From Solea solea (Eukaryota; Chordata; Actinopteri; Pleuronectiformes; Soleidae): a stretch of DNA of 64,000 nt. Shown one piece after another: positions 34,503 to 45,419 of this stretch. Every line of letters starts with the position of its first letter. Position 1 is the stretch's first letter. Location of the stretch: contig NC_081134.1 in the NCBI RefSeq assembly GCF_958295425.1, positions 4,821,554 to 4,885,553 on the forward strand, in the 5' to 3' direction. The position numbers and the translations under genes were made by a program. The notes under the pieces were generated by a model that searched no databases, had not been told where the DNA came from, and was given only the letters and a program-made list of their open reading frames with translations.

Positions 34503-34840
34503 AGACGCAGCCTATGCTAATGTCTTGGTTAATGTCTTGGTGGCTCTCCTTGAGAAATATATTTATCGCTTTATTATGAGCTTGTTTCTATAATTCATAG
34601 GAAGCGCGGCGTCTAAGATCACTCCCAGGTGAATAAACCGGGGGCGAGTGGAGAGACGAAAGTGTAATTCACTAAGGTCCTCTCTTGGTTCTTCTTCTCT
34701 CTTTTTTTTTTCTCTCTGTAGTTATGGATCATTATATTATGATAGCTGTTTGTGCATGCACCGCTCCGCTAATGATGTTGCCTCATGGGTGAGAACAACT
34801 GTTTCAGACCTCTCTGGGAGCAATCAGTGAGGGACAACAC
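34503..34840. promoter_or_regulatory. candidate CNE
   Basis: CpG-retaining, mixed-composition island with AATATATTTATCGCTTTATT near 34555 and GCTCCGCTAATGATGTTGCC near 34762. The 12-bp direct duplication TTAATGTCTTGG lies near 34517-34541. Inferred. Confidence 0.4.
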
Positions 34841-35032
34841 GGCAAAGTAGAGATTTTTTGTTTTTTTTAATCTAATCTACCAATTCTGTCTTTAGGTTTT
34901 AACCATTTTTTACATTAATCTTGTCAATTTGAAGATCAAACAGCATCTAACACCAGCCACGTCACGCTTACTCAGTGGGATGGCGCACACAATTGTGTCA
35001 GGACACACATGTCTCTGTGTCTTATTGACTCC

Positions 35033-35180
35033 AAGACTGGACGCCAGTCCATCACAGAGCCACATATGGACACAAACAACCATCCACTCTCACACACACA
35101 CCTACAGTCAATTTAGAGTGTCCAATTTGCCTGATCCCCAAATCTGCATGTTTCTGGACTGTGGGAGGAAACCGGAGAAA
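35033..35180 (-). repeat. SINE-like body fragment
   Basis: Reverse-strand copy of the family body: CGCCAGTCCATCACAGAG, CAATTTAGAGTGTCCAATT, GCATGTTTCTGGACTGTGGG and GGAGGAAACCGGAGAAA in the canonical order. It shares these blocks with 58098-58391. Confidence 0.75.
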
Positions 35181-36224
35181 TCGTTGAATACAGTAGAGCG
35201 AGGGAAACAAGTCAGATACCTTTACACTTCCTCCTGAGGGAGCGACTATTTCCTTTGACATTTGCTTTGCGTACCTGAGTGTTTCCCCTAAATCACAGTG
35301 ACTGCTCTCGGTCCAAGAAGAGAGAAATGATGAGAGAGCAAGAAAGACGAATGGAAAGACTTTCACCGTTTCCCTAGTAATTACCTAGACTGTGGTTTGT
35401 CTCGTAGTCTAATTTATCCCTCCATTTTTTAAAATGAACAATAAAAGTTGTTACCCCCATATGAAGAGGCTACACCATGCTCCATTTTCACATGTACTTT
35501 ATAAAAGTAACCCCCTCTTTTTACCTTTTTCTAGTCCTTTTCTTGATTCCTGCCTCCCCCCTCCTTCCCATCACTCTCTCACCTTCTATGACATCTAATG
35601 ACGACATAATGGAACACTGGAGGCCATTTCTCGTTAGTTGATATGTGTTTGAGTGGAGCTTGGCCGGTCTCTGACCTTTGCTGGACATATCAAGGCGGTC
35701 AGCCTCTCTCATAAGTACACACACACACGTATACACACAGGGTAAATGTATGTGTTGTCATGCTCTTTGATGTGAAAGAAGAGAGGGAAACAACTGTTTG
35801 GAGGATAGATTGTGGGTTAAGGGAAGGGTTTCTGATGTCTGACAGCCTGAGGAGATAAGGTAACAGCTTTGAGCTTGTGTCAGGGCAGATGTGCAGATTA
35901 ATAGGTGAGAAGGGCAACAAATGTCCTTCATCACAAATATTTATTTCTTCTTTCTCTATCTTTCTCGTCACATGTGCTTCTCCCAAACTTTGTTTTCACT
36001 TCCAAATGCTTTCAAATCAGTATTGATAATGAATTAACAAGATTAAAATATAGTATTTTTGGATAACTTTATTTCATTGACTATGTTTCAACATACATTT
36101 TATATAATCTATTTTCTACCTCTTATTCAATCCTGAGTTGTGGTTGGATTCTAATGTTGGATTTCATGGATATGCTTTTGGCAAACAACTAAACTAAAAT
36201 CAAGGATTCTTAGGCATTTTTATT
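35181..36224. other. non-coding stretch
   Basis: Short (CA)n at 35717-35728. Nothing else recognised; AT-rich after 35990. Confidence 0.5.
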
Positions 36225-36680
36225 CCAATATACAGTGCTTAACACAGTTATTAGACCACATGTTATAGAAACTTGTTTAAAAGTAAAAATAGTATTGTTA
36301 TTTATTTGGCAAATAAACTGAATTCAACCTTTTATACCCAAATTTGAGCCGGCTCCTTGGGCTTCTTCTCTGAGAAGTTGGAAATGAATCAAGCATAACA
36401 TTCAACCACTAAAACAAAATGTTCTCTTCAGGAATGCAAGTAAATAACTATAATTTGACATCTTAATGTGCTTTACTATTTTTATCTGTTTTCTTTTCAA
36501 ATAGTCAAATAGTACATTTGAAAATTCATGAACAATAATAATTACATTTTAGCGTTAAAAATTTAATTTTGGTGAAAGAGCTTCTACCTACTGGTGTATT
36601 AACAATTACAGAAACATAAAAAATATTTTGATAATTACTCCATATACACAAAACAAGGATATTGACGTCTGAACATCCTC
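36225..36680. repeat. possible old DNA-transposon remnant
   Basis: CAGTGCTTAACACAGTTATTAGACCAC at 36233-36259 resembles the end of a fish Tc1/mariner-type element that begins 'CAGTGCTTAACAAATTTATTAGACCACC'. The AT-rich sequence to about 36680 may be its interior. No second terminus was confirmed. Confidence 0.35.
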
Positions 36681-38348
36681 TCTGATATGCAAAGGTCACT
36701 GTAGTTCCCTGGCTTACTTGGAAAAGAGGGGATGAGTGGTGGAGTCCTTAATTTGCAGTCTCACCACTAGATGTCGCTAATTCTAATGCATTGGAACTTT
36801 ATGGGTTTTCTCCAAAATAGTCATTGCTGTTGACTTAAGCATAATGAACCATCCTCAGCCCCTCTGAATTTAGGGCCCCAAGCAGTTTCCTGCTTTATCC
36901 CTGACGATAACCCTACAAATGACTGTTGGGGAGAATGTGTCTGAAAAGGTACTATTCTCCTTCATATGATTCATTATGACCCATTTCTCTCTGTGATGGC
37001 ATGTGTTTTACCACATTATTAAATGGCTATAAATACTTGCATTTCAAGCTTCAGTTGTTTACAGCACCTTCAAGGAAAACAGATTTACTGGAAACAGTTG
37101 AGCTCACTTGAAACAGTTGTTCTTAAAGCGGGGGTCATGGGTCTCATCCATGGTGGTCCATGCTGGAGTTCTAGATCTTTTCCCAACAATGATTCATCTG
37201 TTGCAATAAAAACTTTTATCACTCTGGCACAAATAACTACATATTACCAAACAGGGATTTGTGGCCAAATGTGGATCTATATTTCTGTTCTTGACACAAG
37301 GGCAGCTGAGAGCATCTGAATGTGTAAATGCTGTTAGGTAGTTGATTAAGACTGAGGGGAGCACTCCACTGGCACGATGAATCCCAAGGAGGCCTCTCTC
37401 CAGCCAGGCACGGACAGACAAGACGACCAGCAGACAGAGACAGACAAATGCAGAACAGAGGAATAAAGAGCCTCTTCACAGTGGCAGTTAATAGTACCAG
37501 AGTGGGGAGCAGGGTGGAGGGGAACCTCTTCGATGGCTGACCCCATGAAGTGCTCTCAATCCTGGGCTCGCTCAGTCCCAGAACCCACTCGCAATCATAG
37601 ACCTCCAGCCTTTCAGCCCTATGGGGTCAGAACTAACCCCACAACCCTAATCTGGAGGTCTGGTAATAGGGCCTGGATGAACTCTTCAAGGGGATTGAAA
37701 GCCTCTTCTGTCCCCTGGGCTCTGACTATTTACTACCTGCCAAAACTGTTTGGGATTCAGTCTTAAAATGGATGCCAACTGAATTGGTATTCTAAATAAT
37801 ATATGCTTGTGAGGACAATCTCCAGTTCACATAAATACCGACATAGAAGCTGTTATCAGTTGGAACTTGAGAAGTGAATGTGAAAAATGGTTGACAACAT
37901 CTCAGACTTGAAATTCTAGTGGAAGCAAAGCCACTGTTAAGTAGGCGGGAGAGTTGCAGCATGGAGGACATGTGAAGAGGCAGAGTGTCTGTTGAGTGGA
38001 GGGATGGAGTGGTGAACTGGAGTCGAGGTGGAGGAGAAGAGATGCAGAGATCAACACAGTTCAGAGGATGGTAGATCATGGAGAGAGAGGAGGAGGCACA
38101 ACAGGACTCTTCTGAGCTTCACAACAGCATGTTGCTGATGAAGTATTTTACACAAAACAGCACATTTGTATTCCAAATGTTTCTAACTCAGACAACAATT
38201 CAGTCTTAATGTGTTTTGTTAGGTTGTGTAGCAGCCATTAGATGTTTCTTCTATTGTGGATGATCTGATGTTGCAAATAGGCAAAAAGCCTTTAAAGGTT
38301 TAACAAACCTGAAACAAACAAAATAGTGTGCATGAATTAGAGAGCATT
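36681..38348. other. STR-free unexplained block
   Basis: About 1.7 kb with no microsatellite, including a GC-richer stretch at 37340-37770 open in several frames on both strands. CACCACTAGATGTCGCTAA at 36763-36781 resembles a dispersed repeat edge. No known gene or element recognised. Confidence 0.45.
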
Positions 38349-38488
38349 AGTGGCTTGGTGTAGTGGTTAACACTCTTGCCTTTACAGCAAGAAGACCCGG
38401 GTTTGAGCCCCTGTCGGAACAAGAGCCTTTCTGCATGCCCCCCGCGACCTTCATCAAGGATAAAGTGGTAGAAGATGGATGGATGGAT
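38349..38488 (+). repeat. tRNA-headed SINE-like copy, internally deleted
   Basis: Head GTGGCTTGGTGTAGTGGTTA (A-box-like) and GGGTTTGAGCCC (B-box-like, 38399-38410), then a jump to the tail GCATGCCCCCCGCGACC and GATAAAGTGGTAGAAGATGG, ending in (GGAT)n. Same head-plus-tail structure as 711-827, so the internal deletion may define a shared subfamily. Confidence 0.75.
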
Positions 38489-39160
38489 ATTCCTCTTGAT
38501 GGAGTTTGTTAACCTCAGAGAAAACTGTGCTACCTTTTATAGTAATCATGCTAAGTTAATATTTCCAGCTTCTTCATTACTATACAGTTAGGGCAGGGTT
38601 TCTGGTCCCGGGGGCCTGGTTATCAGGCTTTTGCAGAGCTTGTTGACGAGCTGACCATTACCAAATTAAATATCAACAAATAAGTTAAAAGAATATTTTT
38701 AAAGATAAAGTTAAAGATTTTAACTTTTGTGCTGCCCTAGTTTTTAGGTCTGTTAAGGTAGGTCTGGATTGGAATGAATGGATGTGACTCATAGTTGGTG
38801 TTTTATATTAACAAGCTGTCAATGAGTCAACTGTTACATCACGTGAATGTTATGCTCAAACCTGGCGTAATATATGTTTTTCACAACAGATATTTGTGAA
38901 CATGAAATAATAGAATAATCATTAACATTAATTTGGATTTGATTTCAGGTTTAAGAGACACTTTGACTAAAACTGCATACACGTTTCCAGTATATTCTGG
39001 ATGTGTTCCGATGTTTTCGGACCAGTGGCGGTTGCAGACAGGAATACGAAAATCACAAACGATGATGATTCTGAACTAAACTAGTGAAACATTCTAGCGC
39101 ACGCTAGTGTTCTCACATAGAAGAAGCCAATTCACAGAAGAATAAGACTACTGCGACAAG
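38489..39160. other. non-coding stretch, possibly the left part of repeat copy B
   Basis: 39000-39160 may extend the dispersed repeat leftward, but I could not match it to copy A's left flank. Confidence 0.4.
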
Positions 39161-39395
39161 GAGACAGATTTTACCCTCTTGTCAGTTAAAGAATTTCATA
39201 TTTTTCAGATAATGGTGGGAAGACTCTGAATGGCTAACAACTATCTGCGTGCTAAACTGGAAACTGTCTTAATATTAACAAGTTGAAAGGGGGGCAGAGG
39301 TGCACACACTGCATTCAGTAAATGGATTCCCCCTGGTAAACTGGGACAAGGGCAGCAGTCCAATTGAACAAAGTAGTCGAGCTACAACCGTGCAT
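39161..39395 (+). repeat. dispersed repeat, copy B (partner at 18552-18800)
   Basis: Same orientation and word order as copy A, starting from GACAGATTTTACC and running to CAATTGAACAAAGTAGTCGAG. It lacks copy A's roughly 20-base central segment. Confidence 0.8.
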
Positions 39396-39829
39396 GGAAA
39401 TGTGAAGGCCTATGCGGGGTTAAACTCTAGCACTCTCATTGTATGTGGCAATTAGGCAAGAGGGTATTGTTGAGCGACTGTGGTTGCTGTAGTCACTTGT
39501 CATAACATCATGACATAATGAGGTGCATTTTATATACAGGTGATTTTATTCATTTGCTTTTTTTCCTCCAGTTTTACACCTTTACTCTCAGTCTCCTTCT
39601 CCATCACTTGTCTTGTACTTGCATCATAGTCTCTGCCTTCGTTGCCACAATGTCGACCAGCATCTCTCTCTCCACCCACCTCTCCCGTCTCTCTTTCTGT
39701 CTCTCCTCCCCTTCATCTCTCCTTTCCCTTCCATCTCCGGCATCCACATGTCCCAGTCTTCCACAACACCTTTCTTTCACCATACAAATCTCCCTCTTTC
39801 TCCCCTCTCTTTCCAAGTCAGGCCACTAA
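39396..39829. other. non-coding stretch, CT-rich
   Basis: Pyrimidine-rich at 39590-39820, producing Ser/Leu-rich artefact frames. Confidence 0.6.
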
Positions 39830-40035
39830 TTAGAATTCTGTCACTAAGTAAATGCATTGTGACCGGTGGCTGACAGCTCGGCGCGCGTGTGTGTGTGTCC
39901 ACGTGTGTGTGAGTGTGTGACAGTTTGGGCAGCTTGTTGGCGGTGACGATGGCAGCCGCCTGGCATTTTTAACGTGGCAAGGTGCTGCTCTCGCCACTGA
40001 CCTGACAGTCATTTAAATTACACAGACGATGGCTG
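39830..40035. promoter_or_regulatory. candidate CNE interrupted by (TG)n
   Basis: CCACTAATTAGAATTCTG near 39825 and GGCGGTGACGATGGCAGCCG near 39939 flank (TG)n tracts at 39887-39898 and 39903-39918. CpG-retaining. Inferred. Confidence 0.35.
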
Positions 40036-40038
40036 CTG

Positions 40039-40039
<1 letters not shown>

Positions 40040-40085
<46 letters not shown>

Positions 40086-40088
40086 GGA
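40040..40088. repeat. compound (TG)n(GA)n microsatellite
   Basis: About 16 TG units followed directly by about 8 GA units. Confidence 0.98.
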
Positions 40089-40965
40089 GATTGAGGAAGG
40101 ACCATTAGTAGCTGTGGGATAATTCACTGACTCGCAGGTTGACTGATTGTGTAGCTGACTGACTCACTGACTCATTGTTGGAAAACAGACAGACAGATAG
40201 GAAAGGCTTGTTTACCATGTCAGCTCACCAATATAACACAAATCTCTCTCCTTCATTCACACACACACACACAGAAAAATGTCGGGAGCAAGAGATGAGA
40301 GGAGAAGGAAAATAAAATGGTAGAAAAGCAGCTGAAAAACAAAATTGTCTTTCATTGTCTGGTAACCCGCTGTTGTGTTGATAAAGAGATTGACAGCGAT
40401 AGAAGGAAGGAGCAGATGAGGTGGATGTGAATCTGTAAACAGCATTTTACCCCGCGGTGCTTTTTCAGTCACACTACTATTATCAGATTGTTTAAAAAAA
40501 AGTTCCCCATCTGTCCAACAACGCAACACAACCAACACAGACAACAATGTCAGTACATATTTCCATAGTGATGCTCGCCAACGTGAGCTATTGTGAATGC
40601 AAGTCAGTCCAGCATTTAAAACAAAATGTTGACAAAAGTGTCCTGCGTTTTTTTAAATGATCAAACGTCAAAAATTTAAGAATCTGAATCATGGACGAGC
40701 AAATCCTCATCAACATATTGTACATACTCAGCTGTATAATGAGACATTATGGTTGAAAAATCTGTTATCTGAGTGACTACCTTGTTATGCCATAGCTTAG
40801 ATGAAGTATAGGCATTTCCACGCATAAAGAAACTTTATAATGAGCAAAATATTGTATGCACGTCAACACAAATGCACATTAACATGATGTATAGATATCC
40901 TTTTCTTTCTTCAAACTCAAACTGTGAGCCATACAAGAACAAATAATGGAGTCCTTCATTGTAAC
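40089..40965. other. non-coding stretch
   Basis: (CA)n at 40257-40274. Nothing else recognised. Confidence 0.55.
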
Positions 40966-40985
40966 GTCTCTCTCTCTCTCTCTCT
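40966..40985. repeat. (CT)n microsatellite
   Basis: About 10 CT units, lying just beyond the minus-strand AATAAA at 41001-41006. Confidence 0.95.
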
Positions 40986-41563
40986 TGTTTTAAAAAACTT
41001 TTTATTTATGAACATCTCTGAAAATTACAAGCGCTGTAAACAGAATGTACAATGAACAGCTTCTGTAACACAAAACACACACAGGGGGAAAAGTAGGTAA
41101 TGGGATGATCACACATGCCATAAAAATGAAAGATTTGTTTCACTGGATATTTAATCTCATGCCATTTTCTTCACTACTGTCTTTTGGAGACGTAAAGAGT
41201 TGATCAGTTAATGTAACAGTTTGGAAAAAGCCTCAATGTAAGAGTCTAAAGAAGGGCAAGGATGATGATGACGATGAGGGGGAGAGCCAAAACACTACCA
41301 GGAGACAGAGGGAGAGACTTGTCAGTTATTGTCTGGAGTTGGCATTCTAGCAAATAAACCCACTTGCTGCTCTCTGTGATGCAGACTCCAGAGAACTCTA
41401 CTGTGGAGTGGTGACTCACTGAACCATGTCATATGAGCCTCTTGAGCAGGATTGTGCAGAAAAAGGTGGGACCTTTGGTTGGCATTGTGGGTGTAGTTGA
41501 TGATCATTACCGTCATTTCTCTAATGCATGGCTCCAGATTTGTATTTGTTGCCTGAATCCTGA
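40986..41563 (-). other. possible 3' untranslated region of the minus-strand exon candidate
   Basis: Repeat-free. On the minus strand it runs from the TAG stop at 41566-41564 to AATAAA at 41006-41001, about 560 nt. A second minus-strand frame (64 codons, 41516-41322) lies inside it. The reading as 3' UTR depends entirely on the exon candidate being real. Confidence 0.2.
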
Positions 41564-41735
41564 CTAGTACAACTCACAGTCCTCGATAGTCCAGTGTAGA
41601 TCATGTGGTTTAATGTTAGGCCGTGTGGCATCATTGTGTTTGTATTTAGCTTTGGGCGGTGTAATATCCATGTGGTGACCCTTCATGATGTAATCTACTG
41701 GTGCTCCGGAGCACTGACTTTCGCAGAAGGTGGAG
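41564..41735 (-). CDS. candidate 3'-terminal coding exon, unidentified protein
   Basis: On the minus strand an acceptor-like TTCCTTCTTATCCAG ends at 41736 and is followed by an open frame of 56 codons to a TAG stop at 41566-41564. Codons look protein-coding (many ending in C or G, for example TTC TGC, TAC ATC ATG AAG, ATC GAG GAC), with a C-terminus reading HWTIEDCELY. An alternative acceptor lies at 41764-41765, but from there this frame meets a TGA at once. I do not recognise the protein, found no upstream exon, and 56 open codons can arise by chance. Confidence 0.25.
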
Positions 41736-41786
41736 CTGGATAAGAAGGAACGAGTGGTTCATACTGTTAGAGGAGAAGGACCAGCA

Positions 41787-41820
41787 GGTATTGGTATTGG
41801 AATTGGTATTGGAATTGGTT
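41787..41820 (+). repeat. 12-bp tandem repeat GGTATTGGAATT
   Basis: About three copies, the first a shortened GGTATT. Lies just upstream, in transcript sense, of the candidate minus-strand exon. Confidence 0.9.
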
Positions 41821-42446
41821 GTGAATTACACCAAAGCCACGCCCTAAAGCCAGTGTTATCAACTGAGTGACTTTCAGACCCCTCTTGCAACTCTTTAAAA
41901 AAAAGAAAAGAAAAGTGAATTGCGACAAATCTACATCTTTTTTTTCTGGTCTTATTGTAGACTCTGACGTGAAATCGTGTACCATTTTACTTCTCAATGA
42001 ACAGCATGCTGCAGTCAGAGCAGGAGATGTTCACAAAAACAAATAAATACAAATAATTAACAATTTCAGGTCACTTTTGCTAGTTCCAAGCCCAGATAAA
42101 GTAGGAAGGTTGGAATAGCGACATTAAAAACAAAACAAGAATCAACAGAATAAAGTTCATTTGTAGTTTTAAACACATTGTTTTTTGTACTCACCTTTTT
42201 GTCTCTCCTAGACATTATTCCTCTCTCCTACAGCGTCCATTACATACACATTTATGCAATTATGCAAATAAGATTATGAAGTAATTTAACGACATTTAGG
42301 ACAGCCAATAGCAACTTTCCTTACTGAGGAGTATAGCATACCTTTATTCATCATCAATAAACAGCCATTTTGACATAAGGGCCCATTTGACTGTGAATAT
42401 TACATTTTACAAAAAATATGTCATTTTGTACCAAAGACCTGAAAGT

Positions 42447-42447
<1 letters not shown>
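41821..42447. other. non-coding stretch with a POU octamer
   Basis: Perfect ATGCAAAT at 42262-42269 in an AT-rich context. Otherwise nothing recognised. Confidence 0.5.

Positions 42448-42477
<30 letters not shown>
42448..42477. repeat. (TG)n microsatellite
   Basis: About 15 TG units. Confidence 0.98.
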
Positions 42478-42480
<3 letters not shown>

Positions 42481-42748
42481 GATGTCATATCCAGTTCTCA
42501 TGACAGATTGTAGGTAAATTATCAAAGAAGCTTGAACTGTATGTGTTTGTATAGCTACAATATGTCCACACATTATGTTCAAATATAAAGTGGATTTAAT
42601 ATGCATTATAATTTGTTCATTCACATGTTCTAGATGTTAATTTATCAGGATTCAGAAAAGCTACAAATAATGTTAAATTGGTAAATTAACTGTATCAATG
42701 AAGGGGTGTATAGTCTATTGTAAAAGACAAAGTGTAATGGAGTTGTAG
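42478..42748. other. non-coding stretch, nothing recognised
   Basis: AT-rich ordinary sequence. Confidence 0.5.
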
Positions 42749-42792
42749 TGAGAGAGAGAGAGGGGGAGAGAGAGAGAGAGAGAGAGAGAGGG
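42749..42792. repeat. (GA)n microsatellite, interrupted
   Basis: GA tract with a GGGG break. Confidence 0.97.
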
Positions 42793-43249
42793 AACAGAGT
42801 AGACCCTTGCAGAACAGTCCCCTGAAGGAAGACAGAGCTCAGTGTCACCGCCAGCAGACAAGCAGCAATGACAGCAGCATGGTAAAACACCTCTAATGCA
42901 CCTCTATGGCTTTTTACTGCTTCTCATATAGCAGCAGGGACACACACATGACACATGACTGCACACGCATGCATACAGACACACACACACTTGCACACAA
43001 ACAAACCAGCGGTGGGGACACTTGAGATTCACGTTTTTGTTTGTCACTAGGGCAACATGCTCCCCTACAAACTCATGCACACAATGTGGACATTTATTAT
43101 TCACGCTTTTGTTTTGTACACAGGCGACACGCTCGGTGGAGGGAGAGCGGGAGGGTGGGAAGGAGGGAGGGAGAGAGTGAGAGATAAATAACAGTGATAA
43201 GTCTTGTCTTGTCAGAGGAGAGGAGAAAGGCTGAGTGACATATGATTGG
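42793..43249. other. non-coding stretch, CA- and GA-rich patches
   Basis: Interrupted CA patch at 42940-43000 and GGGA/GAGA-rich patch at 43130-43190. The repeated words CACGTTTTTGTTTG / CACGCTTTTGTTTT and ACATGCTC / ACACGCTC suggest a local imperfect duplication of about 80 bp (43020-43070 and 43090-43135). Confidence 0.5.
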
Positions 43250-43379
43250 TCTCCCGGTCGTGAAATATGCATGGCTTTTTCAGCAGCCAGAGGAGAAGAG
43301 TTAATTTAGGCCTCTCGCTATGCTCGGGGTAATTAAAAGAGATGATCGATAGTTTCCCCCCCGTGACTGATAACAACCG
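43250..43379. promoter_or_regulatory. candidate CNE
   Basis: Repeat-free island with GTGAAATATGCATGGC near 43260 and GGGGTAATTAAAAGAGATG near 43326, ending at a (CA)n. Inferred. Confidence 0.38.
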
Positions 43380-43420
43380 CCACACACACACACACACACA
43401 CTCACACACACGCACACACA
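43380..43420. repeat. (CA)n microsatellite, interrupted
   Basis: About 20 units with CT and CG breaks. Confidence 0.97.
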
Positions 43421-44564
43421 GGCGATGCACTGACAACTGCAAGTGTACGTGCACATGACAAACATGGTCACATGTGCAGAAAAACAAACAAGAAGCAAAG
43501 AAGCAGAACAATGGCACCCTGTTCAGCCAGTGTGTCATGTTATTTACCAAAAGAACTACATTCCAACTGTTGACGTCTGAAGGAAAGTATTTCTTGATCT
43601 ATATTCTCTATGCTTGCAATTAGTCTTAGCCAATGAGGCACCACAAATTAATAATAATTAAAAAAAAAGTCCAAAACAAGCGTATTTATACATTTTACAT
43701 TGGAAAAAAACACAGTGACACTTTTAAACATTGGTGTCCTTAATGTAGTGTAATTAATCTTTCCATCAAACTTACCTCAAATCTGAAGCCATTGAAACCT
43801 TTTAGCCACTATGAGACAATGATAAACCTAAATGGTATCACCTCAGTGTTTCAGAAGCTGTGCTGTGATTATGTTCACCGGCAGATGTGATTTTTGTTGT
43901 GCTCATGAAACTGCAGATGTTCAAGTGTTCGTTGTGCGAGGATTTTAAAGACCTCTCGTTACCGTTTGCCTAAAGTTTCAAATTTTATTCTGAACATGAA
44001 ACCGTTTGTAGCCAAATAATTATAATGATAATAATAATGATAATGAAACCTATCACATCAGCGTGGAATGTTGAATATGTAGTCTTAGCTGTGTCTGAGT
44101 GGACTCAATATTTTTTAATCTACCAAATTTAGTGCTTTGGTGAAGAAAACCACTTCTTAATTGTGCAACTAAAGATATTAGGCTTTTAGATCAGCTATGA
44201 TATGGGCCATATTTTGTTTTTTTATTATGCATATATGACTGCTTCAGACCATTTTTCTTCAAACTAGGATAAAAGCTTGCTCTAATGGTGTTAACATAAA
44301 ACTAAGTAATTTTAATTGATATACAGCATAGTAGCCTCACTAAAAGCCTTTTAGCTCATGCAGAAATGTGATTTACATCAATTATATATATTTTTTTCTG
44401 CCACTGTAATCAGGCTGTTTCACACTCAGATAATTTCATGTTTCCCTGTATTCTTGTGTTATTGTTTATTAGTGCAGCCATAACTGAAGGGTAATGCAAA
44501 AACAATTTGGCGCTAATCTCCTCAGTGGATCTGAACCGGATACTTCATGGTTCAGTAAAAGGTC
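43421..44564. other. non-coding stretch, nothing recognised
   Basis: AT-rich, with a short ATA/ATG patch near 44020-44046. Confidence 0.5.
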
Positions 44565-44655
44565 CATTTTAGAGGGATTCATGGCGGAAATTGAATATAC
44601 TCATACATATGTTTTATATAAATCTATATTTGCTTTAAAACTAGAAAACTTTGAT
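44565..44655 (+). repeat. fragment of a dispersed fish repeat
   Basis: The words GGCGGAAATTGAATATACTCATAC and TATGTTTTATATAAAT match the interior of the element type seen at 56082 ('GGCAGAAATTGAATATAATATTCATAAGTATG'). Confidence 0.5.
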
Positions 44656-45352
44656 TTCCATGGCCTCAGTTTACTGACTTAGAATATGCTTCGGGTCGTG
44701 TTTTACATGCAGATTTCCTTTTGAAAATCATGAAACACTGAGTAGGCAACTAAATATCAGCACTCTTCAGTATGAAGCTGGTAAAAACTAAGATTTGTAT
44801 TCGGTATCGTGTAGTCACTGATAACGAGGCAGAGAAAGCTCAGTACTCCAAACTCTTCCATAAACAGGCACTCTGTCATCAATATTGTAGAAGAATCCAT
44901 ACTGCAGGAGTAGAAGACTAATTAGAGGCAGCTCTAAATTATTTAACTCCCTCTGATTTTATTGATTTGTCAGTTCAGAGCTGTGAGTCAGAGCTGTAAA
45001 ATTGACTCTGCTGAAAGAGACATGCTCGTCTCCTGTTTTATGGCTGTCGGCACAAAGACAAGAGACGGAGCGTGACGATGCGGCCGCTTCACGAACGGAG
45101 CAAACACAAAGAGACACAGTAATCATACGTACATGCGCGTGGACAGAAAGGGCACTTGCACGCGGTGGCTGAGATGGTAAAACCAAATTGCAGCATTAAC
45201 CAGCTTAATTAACAGTGTTGCAATTAAACGTGTGCTCAACAAACACTCACATAACTCATAAACTAATTACATATCTCTCTCAATTATCACACATCTCCAT
45301 GTGGAGAGCAGGGAGCCCCTGGGACCCTAGTTAGTCACCTGTTAATAATACC
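44656..45352. other. non-coding stretch, nothing recognised
   Basis: Some CpG retention at 45060-45180, possibly the left shoulder of the CNE-like block to the right. Confidence 0.45.
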
Positions 45353-45372
45353 TCACACACACACACACACAC
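45353..45372. repeat. (CA)n microsatellite
   Basis: About 10 CA units, immediately before the CpG-rich CNE candidate. Confidence 0.97.
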
Positions 45373-45419
45373 TTGCACTCCAAATTCTGGCCTTCAATCA
45401 AAAGCACACATAACACTAA

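Noticed and set aside
38349..38410. tRNA-like A and B boxes.
   Set aside because: They head a SINE copy with a typical tail; there is no complete cloverleaf or aminoacyl stem, so it is not called a functional tRNA gene.
41763..41765. Alternative splice acceptor TCCTCTAACAG for the candidate minus-strand exon.
   Set aside because: Entering the 56-codon frame from this site gives a TGA within the first two codons, so the acceptor ending at 41736 is preferred.
42645..42890. Minus-strand frame opening with a hydrophobic, signal-peptide-like stretch.
   Set aside because: It starts on GTG, runs into a (GA)n-derived Leu-Ser repeat, and the only nearby ATG is in a different frame that stops quickly.
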